NCBI GenBank assembly: GCA_951640165.1
Contig: OX621260.1
Coordinates: 15,084,001 to 15,148,000 of the forward strand
DNA from: Pseudoips prasinana
Taxonomy: Eukaryota > Arthropoda > Insecta > Lepidoptera > Nolidae
Reading direction: 5' to 3'
Length of the DNA stretch: 64,000 nt
Part shown: positions 52,440 through 64,000 of the stretch, one piece after another
How positions within the stretch are numbered: the stretch's first letter is position 1
How the letters are laid out: each line of letters starts with the position of its first letter
Position numbers and translations under genes: made by a program
The notes under the pieces: model-generated
Seen by the model: only the letters and a program-made list of their open reading frames with translations
What the model was told of the DNA's origin: nothing
The model's database searches: none

Positions 52440-53040
52440 GTCCCAAAGTGCATACTGTGCATTATAGAATGTCCCGCGCAGATCTTCATTGAGACTGATT
52501 GCCATGGCCGAAATTGAATAAGGAGTCGTCTTTATCCAATTTGGTTAATTTCTTATGATTAGTTTACTCCAACAGAAGGGGCGTTTTATGTGTTTGCGCT
52601 TTGCAAGGCGGTATCATCATTGCGGTGTGGATTTGTTCAGCAATTAGTAGATGGAATAAAAACCAGTAAACTCATTTAAAGTATCAATGTTTACCTAGCC
52701 GATGAATGAATAAAAAAATTAAATATTAACTAACACACTGTCATCTGATCCCAAACTAGGCAAAGCTTGTCCTATGGCAACCAGACAACTACTAAACATA
52801 CTCATATATTTCTAAATAAAAAAAGATAAATTACAATTATATTCTATACAGTACATTTATTAAACTATAATAATTATTACATTTCTTGTCATCGTAATAC
52901 TTATTTAATTTATTGACAATGAGATATTTACTTATTGTTATTTTGTAAATAGAAATTTGATATATATTGTGCAATTTATAGCAATTTTATGATGTTATGT
53001 TTTTGCATACCAGCTCGTATCGACTGTTCCTTTATTTTTT
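52440..53040. other. Unassigned AT-rich DNA
   Basis: A SINE S4-like body lies at 52730-52800 (ACACACTGTCATCTGATCCC). 52850-53025 has a diverged direct copy at 53375-53530 (TAATAATTATTACATTTCTT, TAGCAATTTTATGATGTTAT). Confidence 0.5.
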
Positions 53041-53041
53041 A

Positions 53042-53380
53042 CTAGCTGTGCCCCGCGGTTTTACCCGCGTTAAACTTTATAAATTATCACAGCTCCTCCC
53101 CCGTAGGTGATAGCGTGATAATATGTAGCCTATATGTTGACCCGACCTCTTAGTAATATTTATGCTAAATTAGTAATATTTATGCATAAATTTGAAGTAA
53201 ATCCATGCAGTAGTTTTTGAGTTTAGCCCGGACATACATACAGACAAACAGACAAAAATTCTAAAAACTATATTTTTGGTTTCGATATCCATTGTAGATC
53301 ACACCCCAAGTATCCTTTTAAAAAAATATTCAATGTACCGTTTTGACGTTGCTACGATTTTATTACATGTATAGATTATA
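53042..53380 (+). repeat. H1-related repeat
   Basis: GCTGTGCCCCGCGGTTTTAC, GATAGCGTGATAATATGTAG and GAGTTTAGCCCGGACATACA; related to 14860-15120. Confidence 0.65.
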
Positions 53381-53824
53381 ATTATTACATTTATTGTCAT
53401 CGTAATACTCATTTAATTTATTGACAATGAGATATTGTATTTACTTATTGTTATTTTGTAAATAGAAATTTGGTATATATTGTGCAATTTATAGCAATTT
53501 TATGATGTTATGTTTTTGCATACCAGCTCGTAAAGTATGATCTTTTATTTTTTATGAATAACCTGCACCATGTAATGTACCCATACTCGCTAAATTAAAT
53601 ATCTTTATCTTCATCTGCCACTAGTATAGAACAAACAATTGTCTTGGGAGGGGATCGAATCCACGACCTCTGGCTTAGCAGTCAGGGTCACTACTATACC
53701 AAAAAGCCAGTTTGTAAGATTTTTATTATGGCATATTCTAGACATTGTCCAAAACAAATAATAATTAAGTACTAATAACTCATAACATACCTACAATATG
53801 AAAATTTGAAAAAGGTATGCTGAG

Positions 53825-54097
53825 ATGGTTTGGTTTGGTCATTTAGAAAGGATGAATCAAAGAAGACTGACAAAAGAAGTATACCTGGCCTATGGTACAA
53901 CCGGAAGGGGAAGACCTCGTAGAACATTCTCTGATCAAATTGGAGACGTACTTAGGAAAGGTCAGGTCAGAAGTACCCTAAACCGACGAGCATGTATGAA
54001 GAATATAATGTCAGTAAACGAAGCGAAAGAGGTGTGCAAGGATCGTGACAAATGGAAGTCCGTTGTCTCTGCCTACCCCTCTGGGAGACAGGCGTGA
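53825..54097 (+). pseudogene. LINE ORF C-terminal fragment
   Basis: The 90-codon frame ([55 protein letters not shown]) is the familiar C-terminal tail of insect endonuclease-reverse transcriptase proteins. The RT domain is missing, so it is a 5'-truncated copy, although this tail is open to its natural stop. Confidence 0.7.
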
Positions 54098-54149
54098 GTC
54101 TATGTATGTATGTTATATGAAAATGAAAATGTATTCTGAATATTTAAAT

Positions 54150-54535
54150 AAAGGTGCTCATAGCTAGATACTCTCACACCGGTCCGTAAGCGATCTGACT
54201 CGCGGTCAGTCCATAGAGCATTCTGAGCGTCTCCGTGCTTCGGAGGGCACGTTAAGCTTCGGTCCCGGTTGTTGTCATTAGACAACAGTCGTTAAGCCAT
54301 CACAGAGGGTTACCACTATCCATACGATAAGCAAGCAAGCAATATATTTAGAACTAGCGGTTTTACCCGCGTTAAACTTTATAAATTATAGCCTATGTGT
54401 TAATCCAGGGTATCAGCTAACTCCATACCAAATTTTATTGGAATCGCTCCAGCCGTTTAGACGTGACGAAGTAACAAACATACACACTCACACACTCACA
54501 AACTTTCGCCTTTATAATATTAGTGTGATACGTTT
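54150..54535. repeat. Repeat I (minus) and H1 (plus)
   Basis: 54150-54330 is inverted repeat I (GTGCTTCGGAGGGCACGTTA). 54352-54535 is H1 (CAGCTAACTCCATACCAAAT). Confidence 0.7.
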
Positions 54536-55244
54536 CAGCGACAAAATAAGCACATTTTAGTATACACTAATATTATATCCTGTAAAAACATTCAGAGTGC
54601 GCGCAAGATAGCTGAACACTGAATTCTGATAGCTGAAACTGAAGGACACTGAATTCTCGGCCTCATAAAGCCTTCCTGCAAGTTCTGTTCAAGTTAACCA
54701 GTTAATTTTAACTGGCATTTCCTTTTATGACTCTGCAAACAGAACGATCTAGAGACACCAAATTAAAGTGCTAAAGGTTTTATATAATAAAATAATAATA
54801 ATAACTTTATTGTTCAATCAAAACAGTTACAAATTACAAAAAAATTTAACTAAGTAACAATCATAGTGGTAATATTATACAATAGGCAGCTAAGCTGATG
54901 CGTGTCGTACTTTACATCAGCGTTAAAATGATTATAAAACATGGCTATGATTGTACAAGTAGCAGACTTGAGTGGCCTCTGACTCTCAAACTAGGTAAAA
55001 CCTGTATTTTAAGTCATCAGTGGTTCTTCGTTCTGACAACAACTGGAGAAGTTTACAAAATTAATTAAATCTGGGGTGTGTGCAATGTATGTGTGTGAAA
55101 GTGTAGTGAGTGATGGAAATGCATAAGCGTGAGAAATAACGTGTGTGTATGTTCGAGCACTATGTTAGTCCGCATATACTAGGTTTTAGTCATATGATGA
55201 TGATGATGTCTTCCCAGCCTCATTTCGGCCACGGTTGCCATTCT

Positions 55245-55576
55245 CAATGGAGATTAGCCAATTGCGCAGGACATATTATAGTCCACAAGTGTGTGCGCAA
55301 ACACAGGAGCACTTTCTATTACTTTTATTACTCTCATGATCCGATGGTTCGACTAGGGACACGACCGGAGAGAGGTCAGGTATAGGACCGATGGCTTTAC
55401 GCGCTCTCCGAGGCACGGGGGTGTAATACCGCCAACTTCAAGAATTCGGGCTGATATAGAGACATTTCTTTTTTCGGAAAAATCTCAAAATCACTTTTTG
55501 GGCCGACCCGGTGATTTGAACCCAGGTACTCCTTTTCTGCGGTTGAACATGCTACCGCTAGACCAACGAGGCAGTC
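55245..55576 (-). repeat. SINE family S5, full-length
   Basis: The minus strand starts GCCTCGTTGGTCTAGCGGTA, has GGGTTCAAATCACCGGGTCG and continues to the CGACCGGAGAGAGGTCAGG box and GAACCATCGGATCATGAGAG. Confidence 0.75.
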
Positions 55577-55645
55577 ATTCAACGTTAGTCATATAGGCAA
55601 TCTTTCAAACACGATTGCTGCACTCCGACATAAATTCTTATTTAT

Positions 55646-56377
55646 TGCAACATAAATCCACACCGATGACGGTAACCTTGCAAGGCGAACAGATGAAATA
55701 CTGCTTTTTCATCTATTCGCCTCGTAAGAGCGGGTTCACATAAGTCGGACCGACAGTTTTATCGGAAGGACAAAGGTGTCGAATGCATATTGGCATATGT
55801 AATTCAATAGCGCTGTTCACATAAGGGTGACCCGATGAAACTAGCGGCGATAATTAGCGAACGTTCAGCCACTATTTCTGTTGGGTTGGATATAATATTC
55901 GTAAACCTCACTGTATTGTCAGCTCGTATCAGCGAAGCAAACTGTGAAACGCGTGGGTAGGTACCCTCGCGATTTCCGCTCTTGCTAGTTTAACCTCACC
56001 TTTTAGCAAGTAAAACTTTTTTACGTACTCTTGAATGCGTGACTAGAGCATTACAAATAGTGTGATCGGGCGAAGTAAACGGAAGTTTAGAGGGAAATAT
56101 AAAGATAGAAAGTAAAGTTAATATTAGTAAAGATAGAAAGAGAGATAGTTAAGTTTCGGATATTACTGTAGGGGCAAGGGAGAGAGGTGTCGCGCGCACA
56201 TTTACTTTCTCACTTTGTCTCATAGCCAGATTTACTTCAGTCATGTGGTCTAAACATACTCGTTTTTCTCCTGTCATTTGTTTAAGTAGGCGAACAGATG
56301 AAGTACTACTTACTTGTATTTCATCTGTTCTCCTTAAAATGTTACCTACAGTCATCGGTGCGAATAAATGTTGCAAT
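55646..56377. mobile_element. Non-autonomous DNA element with about 57-base inverted ends
   Basis: Left end TTATTGCAACATAAATC...GCGAACAGATGAAATACT; right end is the inverse (GTATTTCATCTGTTC...ATTTGTTGCAATTAA region). A nested copy of the inner segment at 55689-55726 forms a hairpin. No transposase frame. Confidence 0.6.
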
Positions 56378-56412
56378 TAACAGATGGATTTAAAAAGAAA
56401 AAGTAACATCAT

Positions 56413-57701
56413 ACAGGCGGCGCACATAGGAGTATTACACATAAAAAACCAGACAAAATTTAAAATATTGATGCTAATCCAACCGCACCCAAAATACATG
56501 TTTCTTTACCTACGATAACCGGTTCATCAAAAGGCATACCCCCACTAACCCTTAACTACCGCGCATGTCAGACAACATCAGTCTGAACCCAGTCATCGTA
56601 CTGTACGCGTGTCTTTGTTCTCGGCGCTTTCGTTTGTGTTTATCACGTTTCTGGACTAAAATGGCTTCGTGTAGCAATAAACAGGAAATTATCTATTCGG
56701 ATATGGATATAGAAGGTTAGTACTATATACTGAAGTATATTTTATTATGTTTCTTCCAAATTTTCTACTTGTATAGTTACAAGACAATAAACAACGGCTC
56801 TTTTTGTACTGGTTTTTTGAAGAAAATTGAAATACATTAGTGTGTTTGTTTATGTGTCGCACCTTGTCGCCTTAAAATTTTTATGTGGGCATACAATGTC
56901 GACTCTAAGGAATTAGAAACTTGAATAAAAAGTCCCCCCAATGTACCCCATATTTTTTATAGTACTTCAAACTATAAGGGAAAGAAAATAATTATATTGA
57001 CAAAGCTTATTTTTTGTTTTCTTTTGTCATAGATCCTTCGGAAAGAGTGAAAAATATCACCAGAATGGAGCTTTATACAATTATCAAAGAGTTCAAAGGA
57101 AAGAAGATTGAAGAAAAATTTTCATTGTTGGAGGAAAGACTTGTGCAACTAATTACATGTCCACCAGAAGAAACAAGTGTTCTTAGCCGTTCTTTGAAAT
57201 ATTATTATCATTCTTGAAAAGATATCAAGCGGATATGATATTGATCCTGAGAAATTCGATGACTTTGCTCACACAACTGCCAAACTCTACGTGGAACTGT
57301 ATGGTTGGCATTCCATGTCACCTACAGTTCACAAGATTCTACTGCATGGCGCTCAAGTTATATCAAGTCACATTGTACCTATCGGACAGCTATCAGAGGA
57401 GGCTGCTGAAGCCCGGAACAAACATTTTCGTAAATATCGCGTAGACTTTGCAAGAAAATTTTCATGAGTGGACTGCAACAGAGATATTTTAAATAGGTCG
57501 TTGCTGACATCTGATCCCTTCATCAGCTGCAACAGAGTAAAACGGAAGAAGAAATGCAAGTCTTTTTCCCAAAAAGCTACTTTTAAATAAATGCCTTATT
57601 ATGATGAATTATTGACTTTTATTTAATAAACTAGTAAAATATAATATAAAATAATTTTGTCCGACTTTTTATGTCAAATACTCCTATGTGCGGCGGTGTT
57701 T
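56413..57701 (+). mobile_element. Short DNA transposon with about 40-base inverted ends
   Basis: CGCACATAGGAGTATTACAC near 56420 and, inverted, GCACATAGGAGTATTTGACA ending near 57695 form the ends; both continue to CAGACAAAAT/CGGACAAAAT. It encloses one spliced gene. Superfamily not determined; target duplication unclear. Confidence 0.65.
56660..57586 (+). pseudogene. Transposon-encoded spliced gene, frameshifted
   Basis: Exon 1 starts ATG at 56660 (MASCSNKQEIIYSDMDIE) and ends at a GTTAGT donor near 56716; acceptor TTTTCTTTTGTCATAG ends at 57031. Exon 2 is open to 57217, then a small shift near 57215 moves the protein to another frame, which continues YDIDPEKFDDFAHTTAKLY, GWHSMSPTVHKILLHGA, PIGQLSEEAAEARNKHFRKY and VDCNRDILNR with one further stop near 57466. 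The WHSMSPTVHKIL...GQLSEEAAEARNKHFRKYR block recurs in many arthropod genomes in mobile-element-linked proteins. Probably the C-terminal part of a larger protein; the catalytic core is not seen here. Confidence 0.55.
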
Positions 57702-57803
57702 ACAGAGTCGTTGAATGAGTCAGTAAACTTTGTAAAGTTGTTATAGCAGCACAATGGGCATATTGTCCGCAGTTGGTATAAATGGATACGTTACGACGAA
57801 AGT

Positions 57804-57960
57804 ATGGATTACTGTTTAAAGAAACACACAACTGATTTTATCCCTAAGCAAAGAGCCTACTCAATACTCAAAGATCAATGCACTTCTGCGGCCAAAGAAA
57901 TTTGGAAATCCAGACCTGGAACTCTACACTCAAAGGCTGTGTTCATGAGACTCTCACAAT
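57804..57960 (+). pseudogene. Unrecognised coding-like fragment
   Basis: About 52 codons (DFIPKQRAYSILKDQCTSAA, EIWKSRPGTLHSKAVFMRL) look protein-like, then run into repeat sequence. No family recognised. Confidence 0.3.
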
Positions 57961-58004
57961 ATCCAATAATACAATACTATGATATTATTGTATTTATTTA
58001 TTAC

Positions 58005-58190
58005 TAGCTGTGCCCCGCGGTTTTACCCGCGTTAAACTTTTTAAATTATAGCCTCTGTGTTAATGCAGGGTGTCAGCTAACTCCATACCACATTTTATTA
58101 AAATCGCTCCAACCATTTAGCCGTGCTGAAGTAATAAACATACACACTCACACACTCACAAACTTTCACCTTTACAGTATTAGTGTGATA
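58005..58190 (+). repeat. Interspersed repeat H1
   Basis: GCTGTGCCCCGCGGTTTTAC to TTAGTGTGAT. Confidence 0.75.
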
Positions 58191-58469
58191 TGTAGTATGT
58201 TATAGTTATAGTAGGTACCTATAGTATTAATTAGCATAGCATAGCATACATATTTTGACCAAATCTGGTTTCTTCTCGATGTTTTCCTGCGCCGTTTTAA
58301 TACGAGATAATTAATCATACCCATATGAATTTCAAATGTCAGTCCTGGATTATAACTGACTAACTCCACTAAAGGTGTAAGTTACTCCGTACCGTACTTC
58401 TTAACAAAATCACCCTTGGCCCGTGATTTTGAAATACCAGAGTTTGTCTGAGAAAAATAAAAGCGTAAA

Positions 58470-58702
58470 CACATAATAATAATATCCTGGGACATTATTC
58501 ACACATGGCCATGTGATCCCATACTAAGCAGAGCTGGTACTATGGAAACCAGATATACTACTTTTCTTTTGTAAGTACATACACCCAGACTCAGGACAAA
58601 TAGACATGTTCATGCACACAAATATCTGTCCTGGGTGGGAATCGAACCCACGACCTCCGGCGTGAAAAGCAAGCATTTGCCAACCACGCCAACAGGCCCG
58701 TC
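58470..58702 (-). repeat. SINE family S3, full-length
   Basis: The minus-strand head GGGCCTGTTGGCGTGGTTGG and GTGGGTTCGATTCCCACCCA; tail of TATTATTAT at 58478. Confidence 0.75.
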
Positions 58703-58799
58703 ATCCTTGGACTTAATGCCCAAGAATGACGGGTCTTTTGTACTTAAGTTTTAATACATAAATCCAATAGAGACCAGACTTGAAGATCCTTCTAAGCGA

Positions 58800-59580
58800 G
58801 TCGATGGCAATGAAGTCTGAATCTGAATAATGAAGTCCACCCAGAATTCAGCTCTGAGTGGTCAGTACTCCATTAGTTCTCGAAACGTGCAGGAATTAGG
58901 GCGTGCAGGAAATGTAAGCAAAATATGACGTTACCATCCGGCATGATGACAAGCTTTTGAAGGATAAAAAAGAAATTCAATATTTGGATCTTGCATGGGA
59001 GGTTGTCAGCATGTGGGATGTTGACTCAGCTGTCATTGTGCATTGTCGTTAATAGCAATAAGCCATCTTAAGAGTCTTAGGTTAGGTGGTTGGGTCAAAA
59101 ACCAGATTCAAAAACCAGTGCTCTTGCATACGGCTCGCATTGTTAGGAGGATGGAAACCGCCTTGCCTAGCCTGGAAGTCGTTGATTAGCCTTCGAACCC
59201 AGGTTGGCCGTAGCAGGGAAAACTTGTTCAGGTGGCGATACATCAATGATCGCAGCCTGCAATGTAAACGTGGTGTAGTCCCACAGAGACCTGGGACACC
59301 TGTTATCATGTCGCGCGTGCCTTTACAACTGCACGCTTAAAGAATTGATGGAAGCTACTCATAATGCGATTCTGGTGGCCAAGTTCTGGGCGGACACAAT
59401 TTAGATTGCCATCGACTTGCTAAGAAGTAGAAGAAGTTAGGAGGTTCCTGTCTCTAGAGCCATAACCTCCGGTAGTATGGACCCAGTTCCTGCATCATCC
59501 AACTAGCACATTAAGTCCAATGTTAGATTATAGGGCAGACATACTTCCCTCGCACAGCCCTGTAAAACTAGGTAGAGATG
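58800..59580 (+). pseudogene. LINE ORF2 3' remnant
   Basis: The + strand encodes DKKEIQYLDLAWEVVSMWDV DSAVIVH, then frameshifted pieces (GSKTRFKNQCSCIRLALLGG), matching the 3' part of a widespread insect LINE protein (usual form KYLDLA.EV..MW.V..A.I...V). Heavily degenerate. The TCAGCCCAGAATTCAGCTAC block recurs near 11390-11480. Confidence 0.55.
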
Positions 59581-59589
59581 CCCATTCAA

Positions 59590-60235
59590 TAATGATCCAA
59601 AAACTAGCTTATTATGATTTGCAATTGCGTTTGCTTTCTACAAACATCAAGATGCAATGAAACTGGCGTAATGGCTTTGAACTGAATCATTTGATTCAGT
59701 TCGGCGGGACGGAAACATTCAATTCATCCTCTTGCTCGAGATATTAATAAAGTAATTGAGTAATGAATAGCCCTCTATTAGAGCAGAAGTCGCTGCTCAT
59801 ATAAATTTAGGTTTGAAAGATTACAGTCATTATTTCAGTTCCGTCTCTGTTTACTTACATTTTTATTTAACAAGTTTAATATTTACCCACTGATTGGAGA
59901 AGATTATGTATTTACATAATGTCACATCTGACACATGACATCACATTATTTTGGGATCAGATGACCATGTGTGAATAATGTCCCAGGATATTATTATTAT
60001 TAACGTCCCATAAGTTTTACGAACTTTACGGAGTCATTATAAATGTTCGGGCGAAGTCGCAGGCATAGCTAGTATACATATAAAAATAAATACACTTATA
60101 TTTTACACAATATTTAAATTTGATTGCGCTTGACCATTATCTCACCACCAAACATGTGTTCTAACAAATTTCTAAATACATAGGAACATGTTATACATAA
60201 ATCACACCCATACCCATACCCAGACTCAGATCTTA
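59590..60235. other. Unassigned DNA
   Basis: Only a SINE S3 tail-like phrase (GTGTGAATAATGTCCCAGGA at about 59966) and AT-rich sequence. Confidence 0.4.
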
Positions 60236-60245
60236 TAATCTACAA

Positions 60246-60640
60246 CTGCCTCGTTGGTCTAGCGGTAACGTGTTCACCCACAGAGAACGAGGTCCTGAGT
60301 TCAAATCCCTGGTCAGGCCAAAACTGATGTTGGGACTTTTCTGTTAAAAGAAAATTTTCTCAGCACTCACGGGGGTATATTACCGCCAAGGTTATTATAT
60401 TAATATATACTAACATTATATGGATATTTTTCCGAAATAAATATATTTGAATTGAATTTGAATTGAATATACCCCCGTGCTTCCGAGCGCAACTAGAGCC
60501 GTCAGTCCTGCACCTGACCTCTTTCCGGTCGTGGCCCTAGTCGTCCCATCGGATCATGTGAGTGATGGAATCGAAAGTGCTCCTGTGTTTGCGCTCACAT
60601 AATACACACATAATATGTCCCGCGCGGATGGCTAATTTCC
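60246..60640 (+). repeat. SINE family S5 with a short insertion
   Basis: Head CTGCCTCGTTGGTCTAGCGG; GAGTTCAAATCCCTGG B box; CCTGACCTCTTTCCGGTCGT tail. About 90 bases of AT-rich DNA (about 60385-60470) interrupt it between GGGGGTATATTACCGCCAAG and AATATACCCCCGTGCTTCCG. Confidence 0.7.
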
Positions 60641-61358
60641 TTTGAGATTTTCGGCTAGAAGGACATTAGGATGCCCTCAGGTATTAGTCGCTTAAATTAA
60701 GCTACTGGTTGAGAGCCTTTTGCGCTAGCCAACTGCTCGTTGTTTTCGATTCTTTAATTTGATATACTATTGCTAAATGTAACAATAATAGCTTAGTAAC
60801 TTGCTATTTATTATTTATTTAAGGATATTAAAAATATATGTGACGAAACAGACCGCACAAACGGACTAATTCAAAAACTTTTTGTTGCTTTAATTACTGT
60901 TTTTAAACTGTGTTTATGTAATACGTTGCGAGCTTGACAAGTACAAGTGTATGTAAATACCCAAGTGCTGAATAAATTTCATTATTTCATCATTATTAAT
61001 CAATGATATAACTCAATGTTATTAATTTATAAGATCTGTGTCTAATCTGTCTGCCTCTAATAACGGTTTGTCTTGGGTGACCTCTGGCGTAGCAATCATG
61101 GTAACTAACCAGTAGACCTTTGAAACTATAATCAGGTCATGTCATCACGTACGTAATTAATTTTCACATAACTAAGCCATAATTAAATAACAGAAAGCCG
61201 CTGGATGAGGGTAGCGGAGGACCACCAATTGTGGAGAACTTTGAGAGAGGCCTTTGTCCCCATATGATGATGATTAAGCCATAAACAAATAACAGTGTAC
61301 CAATACAATCCATGTTGTGTGGTGACGGCGCGGCGGCGAATATCAGAATATCATTATT

Positions 61359-61753
61359 ATACAACATGCAACTTAATTAACGCGCATCCTGAAAATTGTT
61401 TGTTCAGAATCGTTTACTGAATCGATTTATTATTTATTATTTAATTTTTTATATTAGTAATTTAAAGTACGGAAATTATTGTCATATTAACCCTGTACAA
61501 AACAACAAAAGTTGAATTGCACCGGCGTCAAAGTAATAAGACTTTTAAAATCGCAGTTTTATTTGTATTCATACAAATTTCATCATTCAATACAAAATAA
61601 AGAAAAATAAACTTAATTCCAAGAAACTAATTTAGTAAAAAACAATGCATATACATGTTAAATTAAAAATTCAGTGTATGTATTATGATTACAACATAAT
61701 ATTCCAATTGGGGTGTTTGAGGATGTGCGTTAATTACGTTACATGTTGTATAT
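61359..61753 (+). mobile_element. MITE family F, full-length
   Basis: ACAACATGCAACTTAATTAA start and GTTAATTACGTTACATGTTG end are inverted. Confidence 0.8.
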
Positions 61754-61759
61754 TTGGAA

Positions 61760-62580
61760 TACAAATTAAACGGCGAGCGGACATTATCGTGCTGATGTTT
61801 CTTCTTCTTCTTTTATAAATGGCAATTAGTGCCGATGTCGACAATTCTGCCAATGTCAGATTGTGAAATGGGAAAACGTGAAACAATTTAATTCAATTTT
61901 AACGACACTACCTCTTCCTGCATAACTCCTTAATTAAAAAGATGTATAATATTATGTATGTATAGTATATTATTATAGTATAGTATTTATACAAATATAA
62001 GTATATATTTATGAACCTTGTATATACAATGTCGCCCATGCGCATGTGACCGCCCGTAATATTCTGAATATTCATGAAAAAATATCGAAAATAAACTTCA
62101 AAAGGGGGGGTCTATCTGTAACATTTATCATGTTATTCAATTTTGAATTTTTTAAGTAGAGTTTGTAGACTTGCTTTCTATTTTTTGACACATCTCCGAA
62201 GTTTATGGGTCGATTTGTATTTTGTTTATTATTTCCAAAAGCTTATGAGTTATTTTAACAGGTTAATTAACATTTTACTAAAAATTATCGACTACGAAAA
62301 TAAAAAACGGAATCGAAGTAATTTTTTCGGTAAAAAATTGTGTATTTATTTAAAAAAAACTAGTGTAAGTCCATAAATTATCCCCATAGGACCACTTTTT
62401 TAATCATTATTTGTAATCTACTACATAACAGCTAAAAATTCACAGAACATTACTAATACCTATCTCTAAAAAAAAACCAGCAAACAACTTGTTGAACATT
62501 TGCAACTATTCAAATAAAAAGGGTCGCTCAGGTAGAAACCGGTTCCTAGAAACAGCTTTTTAACAATTGCGTCCCTACCA
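61760..62580. other. AT-rich DNA upstream of the transposase
   Basis: No gene. May include the left end of the Tc1/mariner-like element; I could not identify matching inverted ends. Confidence 0.35.
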
Positions 62581-62712
62581 CGTGCACACCCTTGTCGGCT
62601 AGCGTTACTTCATTCAGTCGCTTGATTACTGACCCCGTGACGCTACGTGTTTTGTGATTTGTGCACTACTTAATCTTGTGAGGAAAGTTTGTTAACTACT
62701 CGTATCATTGCA

Positions 62713-63787
62713 ATGGTACGATTGCGTGATCTACCGCCGTCTCATGTGGCTGACATGCATTTCATTTACGGTGTTTGTAATGGAAATGCACGCGCTGCTG
62801 TCGAAGAGTACAGACGTCGATATCCAAGTAGACCAGTACTTGGGTACCGATCCTTCATTGCCGTACATCGTCTTTTTTGCGAAAGAGGATTATTTCCGCA
62901 ACAAAATGAGCCCGGCGTGATTGTTGATGTAGACGTGGAAGAGGATGTGTTACGATTAGTGCGCGCTAACCCTATGCTAAGCATTCGTCTCCTATCGATA
63001 AGATTAGGTATACCAAGAATAAGAGTTTGGAGAATTCTCAAAAAAGAAGGCCTGCATCCTTATCATTTCCGACGTGCACAACATTTGGAAAATGTCGATT
63101 ACGGTGTGAGATCTGTTTTTTTGTAATTGGATAATTGCACAGCAAAGAGCTAATCTCAATTTTATGAGGAAGATTTTGTGGACAGATGAAGCCACGTTTA
63201 CAAGGGCGGGTATAACAAATCATCGCAATCTTCATGTGTGGGCCACTGAAAATCCACACGTCATTAGAGAAACAACTTTCCAGACTCAATTTTCCATAAA
63301 TGTATGGGCTGGAATGATTGACGGTGAACTTATTGGCCCTTTCGTGTTACCAAACAGACTAGATCAACACGCATTTTTAGATTTTATAGTCAATACGTTG
63401 CCGTTGCTTTTGGAGGAAGTACCGCTGGAAACAAGAAGGCGGATGTATCTGCAATTAGATGGAGCTCCAGCACACTTCGCACGACTAGTTCGTGATTATT
63501 TAAATCAAAATTATCCGCGATGGATTGGCAGAGGAGGTCCCATTGCTTGGCCGCCGCGATCTCCCGACCTTACACCCTTAGATTTTTATCTTTGGGGCAA
63601 CATGAAACAAAAAGTGTATGCCGTGCCCATTGAAAGCCGCGAGCAATTAACGGCTAGGATTTTTGCTGCTGCTGCGGAAATTAAAGAAAACCGTGAAGAA
63701 TTACGTCGTACAATAAAAAGTGTTGCCATGAGAGCTTTAGTTTGTTTACAGGAGGGTGGGGACCATTTCGAAAATCTAATTAATTAA
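62713..63787 (+). pseudogene. Tc1/mariner-like transposase (DUF4817 + DDE), single frameshift
   Basis: N-terminal helix-turn-helix region (DMHFIYGVCNGNARAAVEEY, the DUF4817 pattern), a second HTH (SIRLLSIRLGIPRIRVWRIL), then the catalytic core: ILWTDEATF (first Asp), LDGAPAHF (second Asp) and PDLTPLDFYLWG (third Asp). About 357 codons, usual for the family. One extra T in a T-run (63117-63123) breaks the frame between the HTH part (62713-63126, ATG at 62713 favoured over 62689) and the DDE part (63164-63787). It would catalyse cut-and-paste transposition. All catalytic residues are kept, so decay is recent or the shift is an assembly error. Confidence 0.85.
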
Positions 63788-63789
63788 AA

Positions 63790-64000
63790 TTCTTGTATTT
63801 TTTATTTTTTAAGTAAAAATCTGGCTATTGCTTGTTTGTTTTTATTTCCATTATCATCCTCCTTATTAGTTTAACCTTTTAGTACTCACTGCTAAAAGCG
63901 GGGACATTTAATTGACTTTCACATTTTCTTTTCCTAAATTTGACTCTTAGAGTTTTAGAGTTTTACTTTGGATTTAGTTACAGTTTGGTTTAATAATGTT
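63790..64000. other. 3' side of the transposase gene
   Basis: AT-rich; likely contains the transposon's 3' UTR and perhaps its right inverted end, not identified. Confidence 0.35.

Overview
This is insect nuclear DNA, most probably from a moth or butterfly (Lepidoptera). It is AT-rich and intron-type, and it is packed with the tRNA-derived SINEs, RTE- and R1-like LINE fragments and short MITEs that are typical of lepidopteran genomes. I see no convincing host protein-coding gene. The centre of the window is one large, apparently intact viral-type mobile element.

That element spans about 27915-43078 (15.2 kb) and is a Polinton/Maverick of the adintovirus-like group. Its terminal inverted repeats each begin with an identical 84-base foldback (29-bp perfect arms, 26-base centre). 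Left to right on the + strand it carries a packaging ATPase, a DUF8207-like protein, a small fibre-like protein with a tandem repeat, a retroviral-type integrase with a C-terminal chromodomain, a phospholipase A2-like virion protein, an adenain-like cysteine protease, a penton-like minor capsid protein, a 49-residue basic peptide, a double-jelly-roll-type major capsid protein and a small cysteine-rich protein of unknown role. On the - strand are a spliced gene of unknown role and a 1179-residue protein-primed family B DNA polymerase. Near the right end is a second spliced + strand gene whose last exon is GC-rich and unlike its neighbours. Together these would replicate (PolB), integrate (Int), mature (protease) and package (ATPase) an icosahedral particle. 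No long gene is interrupted, so the insertion is probably young. Three arrangements deserve attention: a canonical -1 slippery heptamer directly before the PLA2-like stop codon, in phase with the protease; ATGA/TAATG stop-start overlaps linking fibre-integrase and the capsid genes; and two genes whose start codon touches or is split by an intron.

Left flank (1-27.9 kb): SINEs, MITEs, a decayed RTE-like LINE reverse transcriptase (8.3-9.7 kb, - strand), a hAT-type MITE with an exact 8-bp target duplication (13.26-13.75 kb), a 3.4-kb foldback element with an iterated motif (17.4-20.8 kb), two near-identical R1-like LINE 3' ends (20.9-21.6 and 22.6-23.2 kb), a 200-base assembly gap (23221-23420), and a LINE 5' end with a DUF4780-like ORF1 broken by one stop codon (23.4-25.9 kb, - strand).

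Right flank (43.1-64 kb): the same repeat families, an inverted copy of the 21.6-22.55 kb block at 45.47-46.39 kb, a LINE fragment with a clear target duplication inside a palindrome (50.8-51.3 kb), LINE reverse transcriptase tails, a short DNA transposon with a spliced but degenerate gene (56.4-57.7 kb), and a Tc1/mariner-like transposase with a single homopolymer frameshift (62.7-63.8 kb).
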